Shown here: piece by piece, positions 1 through 6,409 of the stretch
Layout of the letters: each line of letters starts with the position of its first letter
How positions within the stretch are numbered: the first letter of the stretch is position 1
Source: JAUXIQ01 sp030620925 [NCBI: Nitrospinota bacterium]
GTDB taxonomy: Bacteria > JAUXIQ01
Direction: 5' to 3'
Length of the DNA stretch: 8,215 nt
NCBI GenBank assembly: GCA_030620925.1
Contig: JAUXIQ010000073.1
Coordinates: 1-8,215 of the forward strand
Translations under genes and position numbers: made by a program
The notes under the pieces: model-generated
Told to the model about the DNA's origin: nothing
Databases searched by the model: none
What the model saw: the letters and a program-made list of their open reading frames with translations, nothing else

Positions 1-59
1 CCACCGGTGGTGAGAAACACGTATTCTAAATAAATTGCTGCACATCAGAGACGAAAAAG

Positions 60-73
60 CTTACTTTAGTAAG
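60..73. promoter_or_regulatory. Small dyad in AT-rich leader of radical SAM gene
   Basis: CTTAC and GTAAG flank a TTTA spacer, forming a perfect small dyad. It lies in a strongly AT-rich stretch (about 11-150) that must hold the promoter of the radical SAM gene. No promoter with good -35 and -10 boxes at correct spacing stood out. The dyad could be an operator half-site pair or chance in AT-rich DNA. Confidence 0.2.
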
Positions 74-216
74 AATAATACCTTTAAAATAAAATATTGT
101 TATTTGAATTTTAGGAATTAAAAAGTGTCCAATGCGTCGAAAATATGGTATAAATGGGTATTCAGGATTTCGGGCAAGAGATTTTTCGATGTTCCCTCTT
201 AATTCAGACTGATGTT

Positions 217-1674
217 ATGAAAATTCCACTCATTTTCGTAAGAGACAAGCGGTATTTTTCGCTACCCTCCTCAAAGTTCGTCAATCGGAGAGTGAAAAAC
301 CCTTACCCGGGCGGTAAGAAGCATTACGTATACGGCGAGCCGCCCCTGGGAATCATGTACCTCTCATCGATCCTGAAGCAAGCGGGACACGAGGTAACCC
401 TCTCGGATCAGAGCCATCCGGAATATTCGGATGAAAAATTCGTAGAATCGCTCATCAAAGAACGACCAGATATGGTCGGCATCAGTTTCTTGAGCAACGT
501 GTGCTACCCCGCAGCCTGCAGCCTCTCCAGAAAGATAAAAGCCGCTCTCCCCTCAACCAAGATAGTCTACGGCGGGGTATTCTCCACCATCAACGCGGAA
601 AAGATAGTCGCTTCCGAGGCTTCGGTTGACATAGTGGCGAGGGGAGATGGTGAGGGCATCATCCGGGACCTGGCGGAAGGTCTCGATAAGCTCGACGACA
701 TACCGGGCATAACCTTCAGGTCTGAGGCCGGTGAAGTGGTCGAGACTCCTGATCGTGAAATGATCGAAGACCTCGATTCGATCCCCTTTCCCGATCGAGA
801 AAGCCTGGACATAAACTATATAGCCTCCCTTCCGCTGACTGCGCCGGCGGTCATCTGGGACCGTCCATTCACCACGTTACAATCTTCTCGCGGCTGCCCT
901 TTCGATTGCGTATACTGCAATTGCCCCACTTTCAGCAACAGGAAATGCCGGTTCCGCTCGGCGGAAAACGTCTTGAAGGAGATCGACGAGATAGAGCGGG
1001 AGGGCTACAGCTCCTTCTGTTTCATCGATGACAACTTTCTCCTTAAAACAGAGAGGGTTGAGGAGATATGCGAAGGCATGATCGCCAACCACCATTCATT
1101 TAAGTGGGCATGTGAGGGGCGGATCGATCCCCAGGTAAACGGAATTTTCGATAAACTCTCCGCGGCAGGCTGCGACATGGTCATGTTCGGGATCGAAAGC
1201 GGTTCTCAGCGAATTCTGGACAGCATGAAAAAGAGAACGAAGCTCCCCGACATTGCAAAGGGGGTGGCAAACGCTAAAAAAGCTGGTATCTCCATAATAC
1301 ACGGGTTCTTCATACTGGGATCGGTCGGAGAAACGGTCGAAGAGTTAGAGCGGACATTTACTTTTGCAGAGCGCCTGAAGATAAACACCTTCGGTTTCAA
1401 CTCCCTGCTCGCTTTCAGGGGAACATCCCTCTGGGATGAAGCCGTCGCCAGTGGTCTTATTGACGAGGAGAAACACTGGGATAAGATGTTCGCCATCCAT
1501 GCTATCCATCCCGATGCCATCGATTCCAAGACGCTCTTCAAGCTCAAGGCTAAATTCGTTAAACGCCTGATCGTCAAAAAAATTCTGAGAAATCCTCTCG
1601 TCGCGGCCAAAATCTTCAAAAGATTTCTGGACAGCATGTCGGTGAGAGACCTTTACCAGCTTCTCAGATCTTAG
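217..1674 (+). CDS. B12-binding domain radical SAM protein
   Basis: The protein has the two-part layout of the cobalamin-dependent radical SAM family (class B methylase/BchE-like). Numbered from the start chosen here, residues about 41-160 look like a B12-binding Rossmann domain (EPPLGIMYLSSIL, then GGVFSTINAEKIV, then VDIVARGDGEG). No clear DxHxxG cobalamin motif is visible, which is common in this family. The radical SAM core follows, with the CxxxCxxC cluster motif CPFDCVYC at C227, C231 and C234, then FIDDNF and FGIESGS (about 325-330). The core would bind a 4Fe-4S cluster and cleave S-adenosylmethionine. The family methylates or rearranges unactivated carbons; the substrate cannot be read here. 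About 485 residues is normal. An ATG at 154 adds 21 residues unlike the family; neither start has a good ribosome binding site. I prefer 217 because MKIPLIFVRD resembles family N-termini. The gene stands alone, converging on the dehydrogenase gene 26 bp away. Confidence 0.9.
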   Translation: MKIPLIFVRDKRYFSLPSSKFVNRRVKNPYPGGKKHYVYGEPPLGIMYLSSILKQAGHEVTLSDQSHPEYSDEKFVESLIKERPDMVGISFLSNVCYPAACSLSRKIKAALPSTKIVYGGVFSTINAEKIVASEASVDIVARGDGEGIIRDLAEGLDKLDDIPGITFRSEAGEVVETPDREMIEDLDSIPFPDRESLDINYIASLPLTAPAVIWDRPFTTLQSSRGCPFDCVYCNCPTFSNRKCRFRSAENVLKEIDEIEREGYSSFCFIDDNFLLKTERVEEICEGMIANHHSFKWACEGRIDPQVNGIFDKLSAAGCDMVMFGIESGSQRILDSMKKRTKLPDIAKGVANAKKAGISIIHGFFILGSVGETVEELERTFTFAERLKINTFGFNSLLAFRGTSLWDEAVASGLIDEEKHWDKMFAIHAIHPDAIDSKTLFKLKAKFVKRLIVKKILRNPLVAAKIFKRFLDSMSVRDLYQLLRS

Positions 1675-1700
1675 ACAAAAAATCAGTGCAGTCGGGCCTT

Positions 1701-2888
1701 CTATCTGATGGCGCTGAGCTTCCGCTGACCGCCCCATTTCTTCAACTGACGCTCCGCCATCCGAATGGCGGCCTGCCTGGGAGTGATATTCTCTTCCCTG
1801 CTCTCTTTCAACAGCCGCCTGGTGGCGCGTCGTATCCGGCGGCACATCTCGCCGTAAATTTTCTCTGCGCTGTATTCCACCTGCCCCGTCATAAGGCAGC
1901 CGAAACCGCATGCGGCCCCCGAATTGGCCACGAAATCGGGTATAACAGTAACGCTCCTTTTACACAATTCGGCCTGGGCCTCGGCGGTGGTGGGGATGTT
2001 GGCTCCCTCCACGATGAGCCGGGCCTTGATCTTGTCCATGTTTCTCCTGTTTATCACATCCTTCCCGGCGGCGGGAACCAATATATCGGCATCCACTTCC
2101 AACCATCGGCTGCCGGGGAGTTTGCGGTAATCAAAGTTCAGTTTCCGCCTGTCTATCCTGCCGTTAAGGTCTTTGGCGGCGTATATTCTCTCCACCGGCA
2201 GCCCCCGGGGATCGTAGATCACGCCTTCGATATCGGAGACGGCGACTATCTTCATCCCCATCTCGCTCAAGAACAGCGCCGTGCTCCCGCCCACGGTGCC
2301 GAATCCCTGGACGGACACCCCTGCCCCTCTAACGCTCATTTTCAAAGAACGGCAGGCTTCTTCTACGCATTCGGCGAGCCCTTTTCCGTTGAGCAGCTCT
2401 TCGAGGTTCCCCTCGGTATCCGTTATGTCCAGATCGTCGGATAACTCAAGCTCTACTCCCAAGTCGGCCATCCTTTCCTTTGCCACGGAGATGGGGTTGA
2501 TCTCCGCCGTCCCGTAAAGGAGCGCCACGTCGTTGACGTTTATGCCCATGTCCTCGCCCGTAAGGTATATGCTGCGCAGGAAGGGGCGTATCATCATGGA
2601 GAACGCCTGGATCAGCTTCTTCTTGTTCCTGCCCGCCGGGTCGCCCACTATCCCCGATTTACCTCCGCCGATGGGAACGCCCACGGCGGCGAATTTATAG
2701 GTCATGGTCTCAGCAAGGCGTCCGATCTCCTTGAGAGTTACCCGGGGATGCATTCGAAGCCCGCCGGCGGAAATGCCGTTGACCAGGCTGTGAACCACCA
2801 CGAAACCCCTGAGCCCACTGGCTTCGTCACGCAGCTCGACCCTGTAATAAGGCTCGCCTCCGGCCCCCATCCTAACCTCTTCTAACAT
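1701..2888 (-). CDS. Glu/Leu/Phe/Val dehydrogenase family protein
   Basis: This 395-residue protein should catalyse reversible NAD(P)-linked oxidative deamination of an amino acid in the cytoplasm. The N-terminal substrate domain carries GGLRMHP (42-48), K65 in MTYK, and the glycine-rich PIGGGKSG loop with the expected catalytic lysine K77. D113 in TGEDMG matches the conserved aspartate. The nucleotide-binding Rossmann domain has GFGTVG at 195-200; acidic D219 at the end of the second strand suggests NAD over NADP. The GGLRMHP and MT-K motifs are closer to glutamate dehydrogenases than to leucine dehydrogenases. The segment after PDFVANSG reads AACGFGCLMTG, where relatives usually have an AGGV-type sequence, so the substrate is uncertain. 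It is slightly shorter than typical glutamate dehydrogenases (about 410-420). The start has an AGGAG-type ribosome binding site at about 2901-2905, and a promoter lies upstream. The gene is apparently monocistronic. Confidence 0.9.
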   Translation of the reverse strand: MLEEVRMGAGGEPYYRVELRDEASGLRGFVVVHSLVNGISAGGLRMHPRVTLKEIGRLAETMTYKFAAVGVPIGGGKSGIVGDPAGRNKKKLIQAFSMMIRPFLRSIYLTGEDMGINVNDVALLYGTAEINPISVAKERMADLGVELELSDDLDITDTEGNLEELLNGKGLAECVEEACRSLKMSVRGAGVSVQGFGTVGGSTALFLSEMGMKIVAVSDIEGVIYDPRGLPVERIYAAKDLNGRIDRRKLNFDYRKLPGSRWLEVDADILVPAAGKDVINRRNMDKIKARLIVEGANIPTTAEAQAELCKRSVTVIPDFVANSGAACGFGCLMTGQVEYSAEKIYGEMCRRIRRATRRLLKESREENITPRQAAIRMAERQLKKWGGQRKLSAIR

Positions 2889-2931
2889 GGCCGCCCCCTT
2901 TCTCCTCTGAAAAATAGAATTAGCGCTGTAA

Positions 2932-2960
2932 CTGTTTGATAACAGATTAGAACTTTATCA
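2932..2960. promoter_or_regulatory. Operator-like overlapping dyads at the dehydrogenase promoter
   Basis: CTGTT-TGAT-AACAG (2932-2945) is a perfect inverted repeat lying just downstream of the predicted -10 box, around the likely transcription start. A second dyad, TGATAA (2937-2942) with TTATCA (2955-2960), overlaps it and covers the -10 box. This placement is typical for a repressor. No regulator gene is adjacent, so the binding protein is unknown. Confidence 0.35.
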
Positions 2961-2974
2961 GAGGCAGATTGCAA
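2946..2974 (-). promoter_or_regulatory. Sigma-70-like promoter of the dehydrogenase gene
   Basis: Reading the minus strand, TTGCAA (2974-2969) is followed by a 17-bp spacer and TCTAAT (2951-2946). These match the -35 box at 4 of 6 and the -10 box at 5 of 6 positions. Transcription would start near 2939, leaving a leader of about 50 nt before the ATG at 2888. This is inferred from sequence only. Confidence 0.5.
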
Positions 2975-3060
2975 ATTCTACAAATAACTATCTGACCGCC
3001 CGAAGACGCACGATATATTATGTTGCCTGTTCAGCGCAAAACAGCACCGGCTCAATAGTG

Positions 3061-3089
3061 TTGAAATGGTCTTAACGTAGTGTTAGAGT
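3061..3089 (+). promoter_or_regulatory. Sigma-70-like promoter of the HAD phosphatase gene
   Basis: TTGAAA (3061-3066) matches the -35 consensus at 5 of 6 positions. After exactly 17 bp, TAGAGT (3084-3089) matches the -10 consensus at 4 of 6. The predicted start of transcription is near 3096, giving a short leader that contains the ribosome binding site. Confidence 0.45.
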
Positions 3090-3123
3090 TTCAAACTTAA
3101 GAGGACGAGGGGGAATTCGCACC

Positions 3124-3804
3124 ATGGACTTCGCAAACGTGGACACCATTATTTTCGATTTCGACGGTACGCTGGCCCGCGCCGAAATAGACTTCGCGGC
3201 AATGAAAAGGGGCCTTCTGGCCCTTGCCGCGGAATTCGGGATAAGCGAGGGGGAGCTGCAAGAATCCTACGCCCTGGAGCTTCTGGAGGAAATCCACGCC
3301 AACCTTGAAGGACGGGACAGCGGGCAGGCCACGCTCTTCAGCGGCCGGGCCCACGACATGATAAAAGAGATGGAGCTGGAGGCGGCCCGCCGGGGGGAGA
3401 TTCTGGCGGGAGTGGAACGCGCCCTGTTGCAGCTGAAGACGATGGGCTACAAGCTGGGGATAGTCACCCGCAACTGCACCCAGGCGGTGGAGATAATACT
3501 GGAGGGATGCGACCTGCCCCACGACCTGCTGCTCACCCGCGACCACGTCCCTGCCGCCAAGCCGCACCCCGTGCATCTCGAAGCGGCCCTGAAGAAACTG
3601 GGCAGCGTGCCGGAAAAGACCATCCTGGTGGGGGACAGCTCCATAGACATAGTGGCCGGGACGGCGGTGGGCATACCCTTCAACATAGGCGTCCTCACCG
3701 GACGTTACTCCTCGCAGCAACTCATGGAGGCGGGCGCATGCAGCGTTCTGAAAAGCGCCGCCGAGCTCCCAGCCCTGCTGGTCCCCTCCGCGCCTGAAAC
3801 ATAA
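3124..3804 (+). CDS. HAD-family hydrolase, phosphoglycolate-phosphatase-like
   Basis: This 226-residue soluble protein carries all four haloacid dehalogenase motifs. Motif I is FDFDGTL with nucleophile D12 and general acid/base D14. Motif II is the threonine T115 in IVTRN. Motif III is K146 in AAKPHP. Motif IV is VGDSSID with D171 and D175 for magnesium. The helical insert between motif I and motif II (about residues 20-95) is a C1-type cap, as in Gph and related small-molecule phosphatases. The family removes phosphate from small metabolites; 2-phosphoglycolate is the common annotation, but the cap is not diagnostic and the substrate is unproven. The purine-rich stretch AGGACGAGGGGG about 10 nt before the ATG serves as ribosome binding site. 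The gene is divergent from the dehydrogenase, has its own promoter, and converges on the zinc-ribbon gene. Confidence 0.88.
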   Translation: MDFANVDTIIFDFDGTLARAEIDFAAMKRGLLALAAEFGISEGELQESYALELLEEIHANLEGRDSGQATLFSGRAHDMIKEMELEAARRGEILAGVERALLQLKTMGYKLGIVTRNCTQAVEIILEGCDLPHDLLLTRDHVPAAKPHPVHLEAALKKLGSVPEKTILVGDSSIDIVAGTAVGIPFNIGVLTGRYSSQQLMEAGACSVLKSAAELPALLVPSAPET

Positions 3805-3810
3805 AGGCCT

Positions 3811-3833
3811 GACCGCCGGGTGAGACGGTGGTC
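3811..3833 (+). terminator. Weak hairpin after the HAD gene
   Basis: GACCGCC (3811-3817) can pair with GGTGGTC (3827-3833), with one G-U pair and a 9-nt loop, starting 6 nt after the stop codon. Only a pyrimidine-rich TCTTCT follows, not a true U tract. It may stabilise the 3' end or terminate weakly. The rest of the gap up to 3951 holds a short dyad, CCTGAT/ATCAGG (3890-3908), and no convincing gene. Confidence 0.25.
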
Positions 3834-3951
3834 TCTTCTGCCAGAGGATGAGAAAAACCGAAGAGCAGGCTTTAATAAACCCACCTGCCCCTGATGATGA
3901 AAATCAGGTTATAGAAATACTGCCTCGCCCCGAAAAAGCGGAACGCTCCTT

Positions 3952-4269
3952 CTATCGCTTGAATATGCTCAGCATCCCCTTGAAGAAGCTTATCCGATCA
4001 TCGACTTCCATTTGGACGAGAGATTCGAACTCTCCCTTGTCGAAGTAGAGGCCCCCACACTGCGTGCACTTATCTATCAGCACCTCGTGGTTGTTTATGG
4101 TTTTCATCTGCTGGCCGCACTTGGGGCATCTCATCCAGTGCAGAGCTCTGGCCCGCTCCTTTTCGTCTTCTATCTTTCGAGCGGACCCTTCCGCCTCCTG
4201 TCCTTTATAGACGTGCAGCTCTTTTTCTTTTATCCACAGGTCTTCATCTTCACGAAACATGTCGCTCAC
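3952..4269 (-). CDS. Small TFIIB-type zinc-ribbon protein (zf-TFIIB family)
   Basis: This 105-residue protein has a charged N-terminal part (about 1-45, rich in Glu, Lys and Arg) followed by a zinc ribbon. The cysteines are C48 and C51 in MRCPKCG and C68 and C71 in CTQCGGLYFD. They are followed by the KGEFESL segment typical of the zf-TFIIB domain family of bacterial proteins. The four cysteines should bind one zinc ion. The biological role of this family is not established, and I do not assign one. The start used is GTG at 4269; an ATG at 4260 is equally possible. The stretch GGAAAGGGG just upstream fits either start. The gene is divergent from the metal exporter, with 258 bp between them, so co-regulation by metal is conceivable but unproven. 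Confidence 0.85.
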   Translation of the reverse strand: MSDMFREDEDLWIKEKELHVYKGQEAEGSARKIEDEKERARALHWMRCPKCGQQMKTINNHEVLIDKCTQCGGLYFDKGEFESLVQMEVDDRISFFKGMLSIFKR

Positions 4270-4297
4270 ACCCCTTTCCGCCGTCTAATTTTCCCCC

Positions 4298-4325
4298 CTT
4301 ATATAAATTTAAAGCGTAAACCCAA
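4298..4325 (-). promoter_or_regulatory. Possible promoter of the zinc-ribbon gene
   Basis: On the minus strand, TATAAG (4303-4298) matches the -10 consensus at 5 of 6 positions. TTGGGT (4325-4320) lies 16 bp upstream and matches the -35 box at only 3 of 6. The surrounding DNA is AT-rich and the site is about 30 bp from the start codon. This is tentative. Confidence 0.3.
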
Positions 4326-4345
4326 TATCGCAAAGTTTATCGACC

Positions 4346-4397
4346 GCTCCGGGGCGCATAGCTGGCGAAGACGAATGCGACTTCATTTCCCCGGAGC
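4346..4397. promoter_or_regulatory. Long interrupted dyad upstream of the metal exporter
   Basis: GCTCCGGGG (4346-4354) pairs perfectly with CCCCGGAGC (4389-4397). Directly inside, CGCAT (4355-4359) pairs with ATGCG (4375-4379), leaving a 15-nt apical loop and a 9-nt one-sided bulge (4380-4388). The GC-rich stem stands out in an AT-rich gap. It could be a structured leader RNA of the exporter gene or a terminator-like barrier between the divergent genes. The possible exporter promoter at 4418-4446 lies downstream, so the stem would be in the exporter transcript only if transcription starts further upstream. It does not match a metal riboswitch class I can recognise. Confidence 0.4.
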
Positions 4398-4417
4398 TGT
4401 CGCGTGAGAAGGATGTT

Positions 4418-4446
4418 TTGCTATCACTCACCTCATATATTAAAAG
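4418..4446 (+). promoter_or_regulatory. Possible promoter of the cation exporter gene
   Basis: TTGCTA (4418-4423) and TAAAAG (4441-4446) are separated by 17 bp, and each matches consensus at 4 of 6 positions. An alternative -10 box, TATATT, lies at 4436-4441 without a good -35 partner. Transcription would start about 75 nt before the ATG. Confidence 0.25.
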
Positions 4447-4527
4447 ACCGTAGAGTATGATCTCTCTCTGCTTCATAATGTCCCGGGTAAGGACGCTTAT
4501 TCATTCATAGAGAGGATACGGCCGTTC

Positions 4528-5433
4528 ATGGCGGCAGATAAAAGTGGCTATCATAAAGGACGCAGGGTCACCCTGATCGGTCTGGGATGCAACGCGGTCC
4601 TGTTCATAATCAAGCTGTTGGCCGGAATATACGGAAACAGCCAGGCCCTCATAGCTGACGCCGTGCACACCCTGTCGGACCTGGTCACCGACACAGTGGT
4701 GCTACTCGGTCTCAAATTCTCCAGTATGCCCAAAGACGAAGACCATCCTTACGGCCACGAAAGAATCGAGACCCTCTCCACCCTCATCCTGGGCGCCATC
4801 CTGGTATATATCGCTCTGAAAATAGGGTTCGGCTCGCTGAAGGCCGTCTACCTGCATCAAGGATACGCAACGAAGACCGTGGCGGTGGCGGTAGCCGCCA
4901 TATCCCTGGTCACCAAAGAGATACTGTTCCGCTACACTATCAAGGAGGGAGAAAGTATTCGCAGCCAGTCGGTAATCGCCAACGCCTGGCATCATCGCAC
5001 GGACGCCTTATCGTCGGTGGCGGTTTTGGTGGGAGTGAGCGCGGCGGCTTTCTTCCCTTCCCTGAGAATTCTGGACGCATACGCCGCCATCATAGTGGCT
5101 GTAATCATCGTGGTGGTCGGCTCCAGGGTGGGTCTGAAAGCGGCCGGGGCCCTGGTAGATACCGCCGCCCGCAGGGAAGTGAGAGAAAAGATAGCTGACA
5201 TCATCAGCGGCGTGGACGGCGTCCAACTGGTCCACGACCTCAACACGCGATACTCCGGCGGATATATCCTGGCCGACGTGCACATCGAGGTAGACCCCGA
5301 CATCTCTGTCAATGAAGGGCATAACATCGCCACCAGGGTCAAGGAGGAAGTGCTTTCAGCCGTACCGGAGGTCATGAACCTTCTGGTGCACGTGGAGCCC
5401 TCCGGGGACTATATGGCCCGTCATAAGAAATAA
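4528..5433 (+). CDS. Cation diffusion facilitator (CDF) family metal exporter
   Basis: This 301-residue inner-membrane protein should export a divalent metal ion in exchange for protons. Hydrophobic segments lie at about 13-35, 40-62, 84-104, 117-135, 153-175 and 181-205, the usual six CDF helices. The transport site is H47xxxD51 in helix 2 and H155xxxD159 in helix 5. This HDHD tetrad is associated with zinc-preferring members, whereas E. coli FieF has DDHD. The loop HPYGHER (73-79) is typical of the family. The C-terminal cytoplasmic domain (about 211-292) keeps likely regulatory metal ligands H236, H252 and H288 in VHDLN, DVHIEVDP and VHVEP. The length is normal. The start follows an AGAGAGGAT ribosome binding site. 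The gene is single, ends at an intrinsic terminator, and faces the zinc-ribbon gene across a shared promoter region. Zinc is the favoured substrate; cobalt, cadmium or iron cannot be excluded. Confidence 0.92.
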   Translation: MAADKSGYHKGRRVTLIGLGCNAVLFIIKLLAGIYGNSQALIADAVHTLSDLVTDTVVLLGLKFSSMPKDEDHPYGHERIETLSTLILGAILVYIALKIGFGSLKAVYLHQGYATKTVAVAVAAISLVTKEILFRYTIKEGESIRSQSVIANAWHHRTDALSSVAVLVGVSAAAFFPSLRILDAYAAIIVAVIIVVVGSRVGLKAAGALVDTAARREVREKIADIISGVDGVQLVHDLNTRYSGGYILADVHIEVDPDISVNEGHNIATRVKEEVLSAVPEVMNLLVHVEPSGDYMARHKK

Positions 5434-5510
5434 CTCTCTGCCTTTTTTCTGCTGGAGGAGTTCAATCGAGTGGTCGTGAACTTCCCGTGGGATTAATCTC
5501 CACGCAAACA

Positions 5511-5544
5511 GGGGGCGCCGGTTTGAACGCCCCCCGCTTTTTTT
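5511..5544 (+). terminator. Intrinsic terminator after the metal exporter gene
   Basis: GGGGGCG (5511-5517) pairs with CGCCCCC (5528-5534) around a 10-nt loop, followed by CGC and seven T residues (5538-5544). This is a good rho-independent terminator on the plus strand. On the minus strand the same stem is followed by TGTTTG, so it may act weakly for the converging hydrolase gene as well. Two smaller dyads precede it: AGTTCA/TGAACT (5459-5482) and CGTGG/CCACG (5486-5504). Confidence 0.8.
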
Positions 5545-5607
5545 CATTTCAGTTGCTAGTCCCTGCGCAGTAACATCAGCGTTCACCTTGAGGATGGAAA
5601 CCCTCCC

Positions 5608-6240
5608 CTATGTCTCCAGCCACAGAACGTCGCCGAAGGGGACCTTGTCTCTGGGCTTGGAGCGGAAAACTTCGTATTGAGCCTTGGACTCCCCCACCGT
5701 GGTGCCATCCCCGTGGCCGGGGTGAAGCCTGGTTTCGTCGGGGAGGGTGTAAATCTTGGATACGATGCTGTTCACCAGCGTCTCGAAGTTTTCGGGACTC
5801 GAAGTTTTGCCGGGGCCGCCGGGGAACACGTTATCGCCCGCTATCATATCACCGTTGAGCAGAAAACAGACGCCGCCTTCAGTGTGGCCGGGGGTGTGTA
5901 CGACTTTAACGCTGAAGTTGCCGCACTGGATTATCTCGCCGTCTTGCAGCTCGCGGTCCGGCTTGGAGCCGAGCATGGAGATATCCCCGGGGTGGATGGC
6001 GGAGGGAGCGCCGGTGGCTTTTTTGACCGCGTCGTAGGCCTGGATGTGATCGAAATGGGCGTGGGTGAACAGTATCTCCTTGACACTGGTGCCTTCGGCA
6101 AGTTTCAGTATCTTCTCCGCCTCGTCTGCGGGGTCTATTATCAGGCTATCGTTGGTTTCCGAGCAGACCAGCACATAGCTGTTGACTCCGTATGGTTCCA
6201 CTGTAATCTGCCTTATTTCAGCGCAACTCGCTCCATTCAT
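5608..6240 (-). CDS. MBL-fold metal-dependent hydrolase, glyoxalase II-like
   Basis: This 210-residue protein is a single metallo-beta-lactamase-fold domain. The binuclear metal site is complete: THAHFDH gives H60, H62, D64 and H65, TPGHTEGG gives H119, AGDNVF gives the bridging D136, and HPGHGDGTT gives H176. The arrangement and length match the YcbL/glyoxalase II-like group of small hydrolases. These cleave thioesters such as S-lactoylglutathione or related acyl thiols in the cytoplasm. The long C-terminal glutathione-binding domain of true GloB enzymes is absent, so the natural thiol or ester is not known. No signal peptide is visible. The start is supported by AGGAGG (6252-6247), 6 nt from the ATG. 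The gene converges on the metal exporter and is divergent from the crotonase-family gene, with 169 bp between them. I found no confident promoter for it. Confidence 0.9.
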   Translation of the reverse strand: MNGASCAEIRQITVEPYGVNSYVLVCSETNDSLIIDPADEAEKILKLAEGTSVKEILFTHAHFDHIQAYDAVKKATGAPSAIHPGDISMLGSKPDRELQDGEIIQCGNFSVKVVHTPGHTEGGVCFLLNGDMIAGDNVFPGGPGKTSSPENFETLVNSIVSKIYTLPDETRLHPGHGDGTTVGESKAQYEVFRSKPRDKVPFGDVLWLET

Positions 6241-6316
6241 CGTTTTCCTCCTCGTCTCAGACGTTTGCTGCCTTCTAACCTTCGTGACAGGGCAAATAAA
6301 AACTTGAATAAAATAT

Positions 6317-6344
6317 AACCCGTTACTATAGTAATCGGGGTTTT
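6317..6344. promoter_or_regulatory. Palindrome between divergent hydrolase and crotonase genes
   Basis: TTACTATAGTAA (6323-6334) is a perfect 12-bp palindrome. Flanking CCCG (6319-6322) and CGGG (6336-6339) extend the symmetry with one extra base. It lies in AT-rich DNA 65 bp before the crotonase start and could be an operator serving both divergent genes. A weak -35-like TTGAAC (6343-6348) abuts it, with TAATGT 17 bp further on. In RNA it could instead form a hairpin. Confidence 0.4.
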
Positions 6345-6409
6345 GAACAGATTCAAGCTACTTTTTAATGTATTGAGGATCCTTGTAAAATCTCTGGAGG
6401 ATAAACCGA

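Noticed and set aside
1-10. Perfect 10-bp palindrome CCACCGGTGG at the left edge
   Set aside because: Too short and without context, since the preceding sequence is not in the window; it may belong to a terminator of the upstream gene.
1686-2444. Long open frame of 252 codons on the plus strand, opposite the dehydrogenase gene
   Set aside because: It is wholly antisense to a gene with clear family motifs, has no ribosome binding site, and its translation resembles no family.
3097-3720. Open frame of 207 codons on the minus strand over the HAD gene
   Set aside because: It runs through the HAD coding region and its promoter side; the translation looks like reversed coding sequence with no recognisable domain.
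3848-4048. Short plus-strand frame of 66 codons (MRKTEEQALINPPAPD...) overlapping the zinc-ribbon gene
   Set aside because: The purine-rich GAGG directly abuts the ATG, too close to act as a ribosome binding site, and the second half is antisense to the zinc-ribbon protein. No homology recognised.
4012-4407. Plus-strand frame of 131 codons from the zinc-ribbon gene into the intergenic region
   Set aside because: Mostly antisense to the zinc-ribbon gene and it passes through the GC-rich dyad; no start signal.
5677-6318. Open frame of 213 codons on the plus strand over the MBL hydrolase
   Set aside because: It is antisense to a complete, motif-bearing gene and is a by-product of GC-rich codon use.
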